Source: Burkholderiales bacterium (GTDB lineage Bacteria > Pseudomonadota > Gammaproteobacteria > Burkholderiales > Burkholderiaceae_D). From it: 8,171 nt of DNA. The notes beneath the pieces are model-generated. The model had not been told where the DNA came from. It was given only the letters and a program-made list of their open reading frames with translations, and did no database searches. The translations under genes and the position numbers were made by a program. The stretch is from the NCBI GenBank assembly GCA_016197345.1, contig JACPVY010000420.1, forward strand, positions 1-8,171, read 5' to 3'. Positions 7,501 through 8,171 of this stretch are shown in pieces (position 1 is the first letter of the stretch; each line of letters opens with the position of its first letter).

Positions 7501-8171
7501 ATCATTACCGAGCGTTCCGCACAGTTGATGGCAGACTATCCCACCCCGACAAACGATGAATATCTTGAAAAAAAGCGCGAATTCTGGTTAGTACACGCAT
7601 GGCATTTTTTACCCGATACACCTGAAACGTACTGGCATTGGCTCAAATCAAATAAAGACTCAATATTCCTACTTAATGGACCTTTCGGGCCGTATAAGCA
7701 TGAGTATAAATATAGTAATGATCATCCATATTGGACCAAGCTATCGGCAAACAAAGTAGAAGCCATTTTGACAGCATTCATCGAACAATGGCCGAAGGTC
7801 GATTTACCAAACAGCTATGGATCAGCTAGTCCCAGCGAAGAAAAAGCATACCGCTTTTTGACCGAAATAATTTGGTTATTGGAATCGCATGATTCCGATG
7901 ACGCGATTCCAGTACTCGATCGACTTCTTGCCGATTCACGTTTTGCAGATATGCACATGGCAATGAAAAGCATACTCGCAGCAAAGCTCAGGAAACAGGC
8001 GCTACAACACTTCCAACCACCCACACCGCAACAAATTCACGATTTGCTTGAGCACAATCAGGTCGTCACGGTAGAAGGATTGCGCCAACTCGTGGTTGAA
8101 GAATTAGAAATTTACCAAAAAGAGATTTTCGGCGGCGAATTTAATCAGGGAAGGCTTTTTTATGCAAAAGG
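4561..8171 (+). CDS. Giant NACHT/STAND-type P-loop NTPase, C-terminus beyond window
   Basis: The frame is open for 1203 codons and runs off the window edge. ATG 4561 is the only ATG, GTG or TTG start after the in-frame TGA at 4525, so the N-terminus is fixed. Walker A is AEPGGGKT (34-41); Walker B is PLVIDAFDEL (72-81) with D76, D79 and E80, the NACHT-like pattern; VIISSR (104-109) fits a sensor arginine. HRPVHKIVTEYCAASYL (286-302) resembles the winged-helix/helical end of such modules. Beyond residue 330 the sequence looks like helical repeats, with CxC-x6-CxC (C564, C566, C573, C575) and a basic run, ERRRRKK (754-760). There is no N-terminal effector, signal peptide or membrane segment, so it is probably cytosolic. 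Relatives act as ATP-driven sensors, often against phage; that role is inferred here. An effector, possibly a nuclease-like domain, may follow residue 1203. Sampled G+C is lower than in the oxidoreductase. Confidence 0.85.
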   Translation, partial: MTSPFYLPRKLFCDGKTFPEAELTATSRYVVVLAEPGGGKTALLESLARQLGTAAVTANFFAAMGECEKNRPLVIDAFDELAKIDQTGINKVLAYAKKANPTHVIISSRSSEWNEAATHRFKEFLGEQPLVVRLCEFNEDEQREIFQDHAPNENFTQFQSEVARFDLAMLLPNPQFLKLFADAFLESGKRFANKRSIFEKAVERLAREANLTVTRPASPLSAIQKIDLASAAFAKLLLSGAEGVCTSEATESHLYPLLLAMTGGSDADYGILATRLFKPGDHPNLHRPVHKIVTEYCAASYLIKRIADPTNGLTLSKCLAIIAPNSVVRDELRGLLGWMAALGNEKIQEAAIKLDAYAILANGDPSQLAPSSKLLLIRQLKEIETHDPYFRRGDAWRRFSVAGFFTQEVVDEIKLLLTSAGDGNLRDLMLELLAEAPVLVQLTKELQRLALAPQESADTRSLANRRLLEIASYDHRADLKVLISEGSHTSLKLAAESIEVLGTGTFERTCLTDFFHACTKLYPSHKMQHDRTIGERYFIKQCIDYFDLATIEWLLDDLTTGLTCHCGTPSYKCDCRNGISKIVGAMLDRYFILAAPPFDPVRIWRWGGNLNFHGHSSPRQSKAVQVLQENDDLRRGVLAHVLGGMTDRNQIFETRVHKLSQRSHLGFHLRIGDAKFLMDMAFETDNPNLWANFIATHECYSDKEERVPNNLRQHMRKQALKKPLFMAEWVTVNRAAAQSARGQRLNDRQYDRNERRRRKKEASIRAKNIKFVQENRELVENGRHWGFLKHFAELVLFSPEKIAQEYGDENMVRNALRNCLDFIKLEVPHLGQLAEIHCASQGLIVERILYAACLEKLRLNGNLGGVDFQLLKTLRTNLDLHYHAVSDDERKALTSEIDRLSFPDTASIEDFLRQYIEPQLAQPRCLHPKIWMLQNGDIFSHLRATLSLEWLKRFPNLALEPLATLFGIAAQYSERDQLNQIITERSAQLMADYPTPTNDEYLEKKREFWLVHAWHFLPDTPETYWHWLKSNKDSIFLLNGPFGPYKHEYKYSNDHPYWTKLSANKVEAILTAFIEQWPKVDLPNSYGSASPSEEKAYRFLTEIIWLLESHDSDDAIPVLDRLLADSRFADMHMAMKSILAAKLRKQALQHFQPPTPQQIHDLLEHNQVVTVEGLRQLVVEELEIYQKEIFGGEFNQGRLFYAK

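Noticed and set aside
1..8171. CRISPR array, tRNA, rRNA, prophage or transposase gene
   Set aside because: I saw no regularly spaced repeats, cloverleaf sequence, rRNA sequence, or integrase or transposase motif on either strand.

Overview
The window looks like a bacterial chromosome segment, most likely from a betaproteobacterium. The main clue is a single-polypeptide indolepyruvate:ferredoxin oxidoreductase of about 1190 residues, a form common in that class. Moderate G+C fits too. The taxon is an inference, because there is no rRNA or other marker gene here.

Layout. Bases 1-271 are non-coding. They hold a MITE-like structure, two inverted copies of a short palindromic repeat flanking about 97 bp (26-177), followed by a G/C-rich hairpin (186-208). 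Bases 272-3835, minus strand, are the complete fused oxidoreductase, with thiamine-diphosphate, Fe-S and gamma-type domains all recognisable. Bases 3836-4560 separate it from a divergent plus-strand gene. This spacer carries two diverged direct copies of a unit of about 139 bp, set 297 bp apart (3901-4039 and 4198-4336). The second copy ends in a good extended -10 promoter motif facing the right-hand gene, and a possible small ORF (4337-4564) follows it.

From 4561 to the window edge, plus strand, one reading frame of 1203 codons stays open. I checked it codon by codon and found no stop. It starts with a P-loop NTPase module of NACHT/STAND type: Walker A at residues 34-41 and a Walker B with the D-x-x-D-E pattern at 76-80. 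About 1000 residues of mostly helical-looking sequence follow, interrupted by a CxC-x6-CxC cysteine cluster and a very basic stretch. The small ORF overlaps its start by four bases (ATGA), so the two could be translationally coupled.

The two halves do not appear to work together. The oxidoreductase is a metabolic enzyme for 2-oxo acids derived from aromatic amino acids. The giant NTPase looks like an uncharacterised member of the bacterial NACHT/STAND proteins, several relatives of which are anti-phage sensors. It is the best candidate for an undescribed system here, but its C-terminus, where the effector would be expected, lies outside the window.
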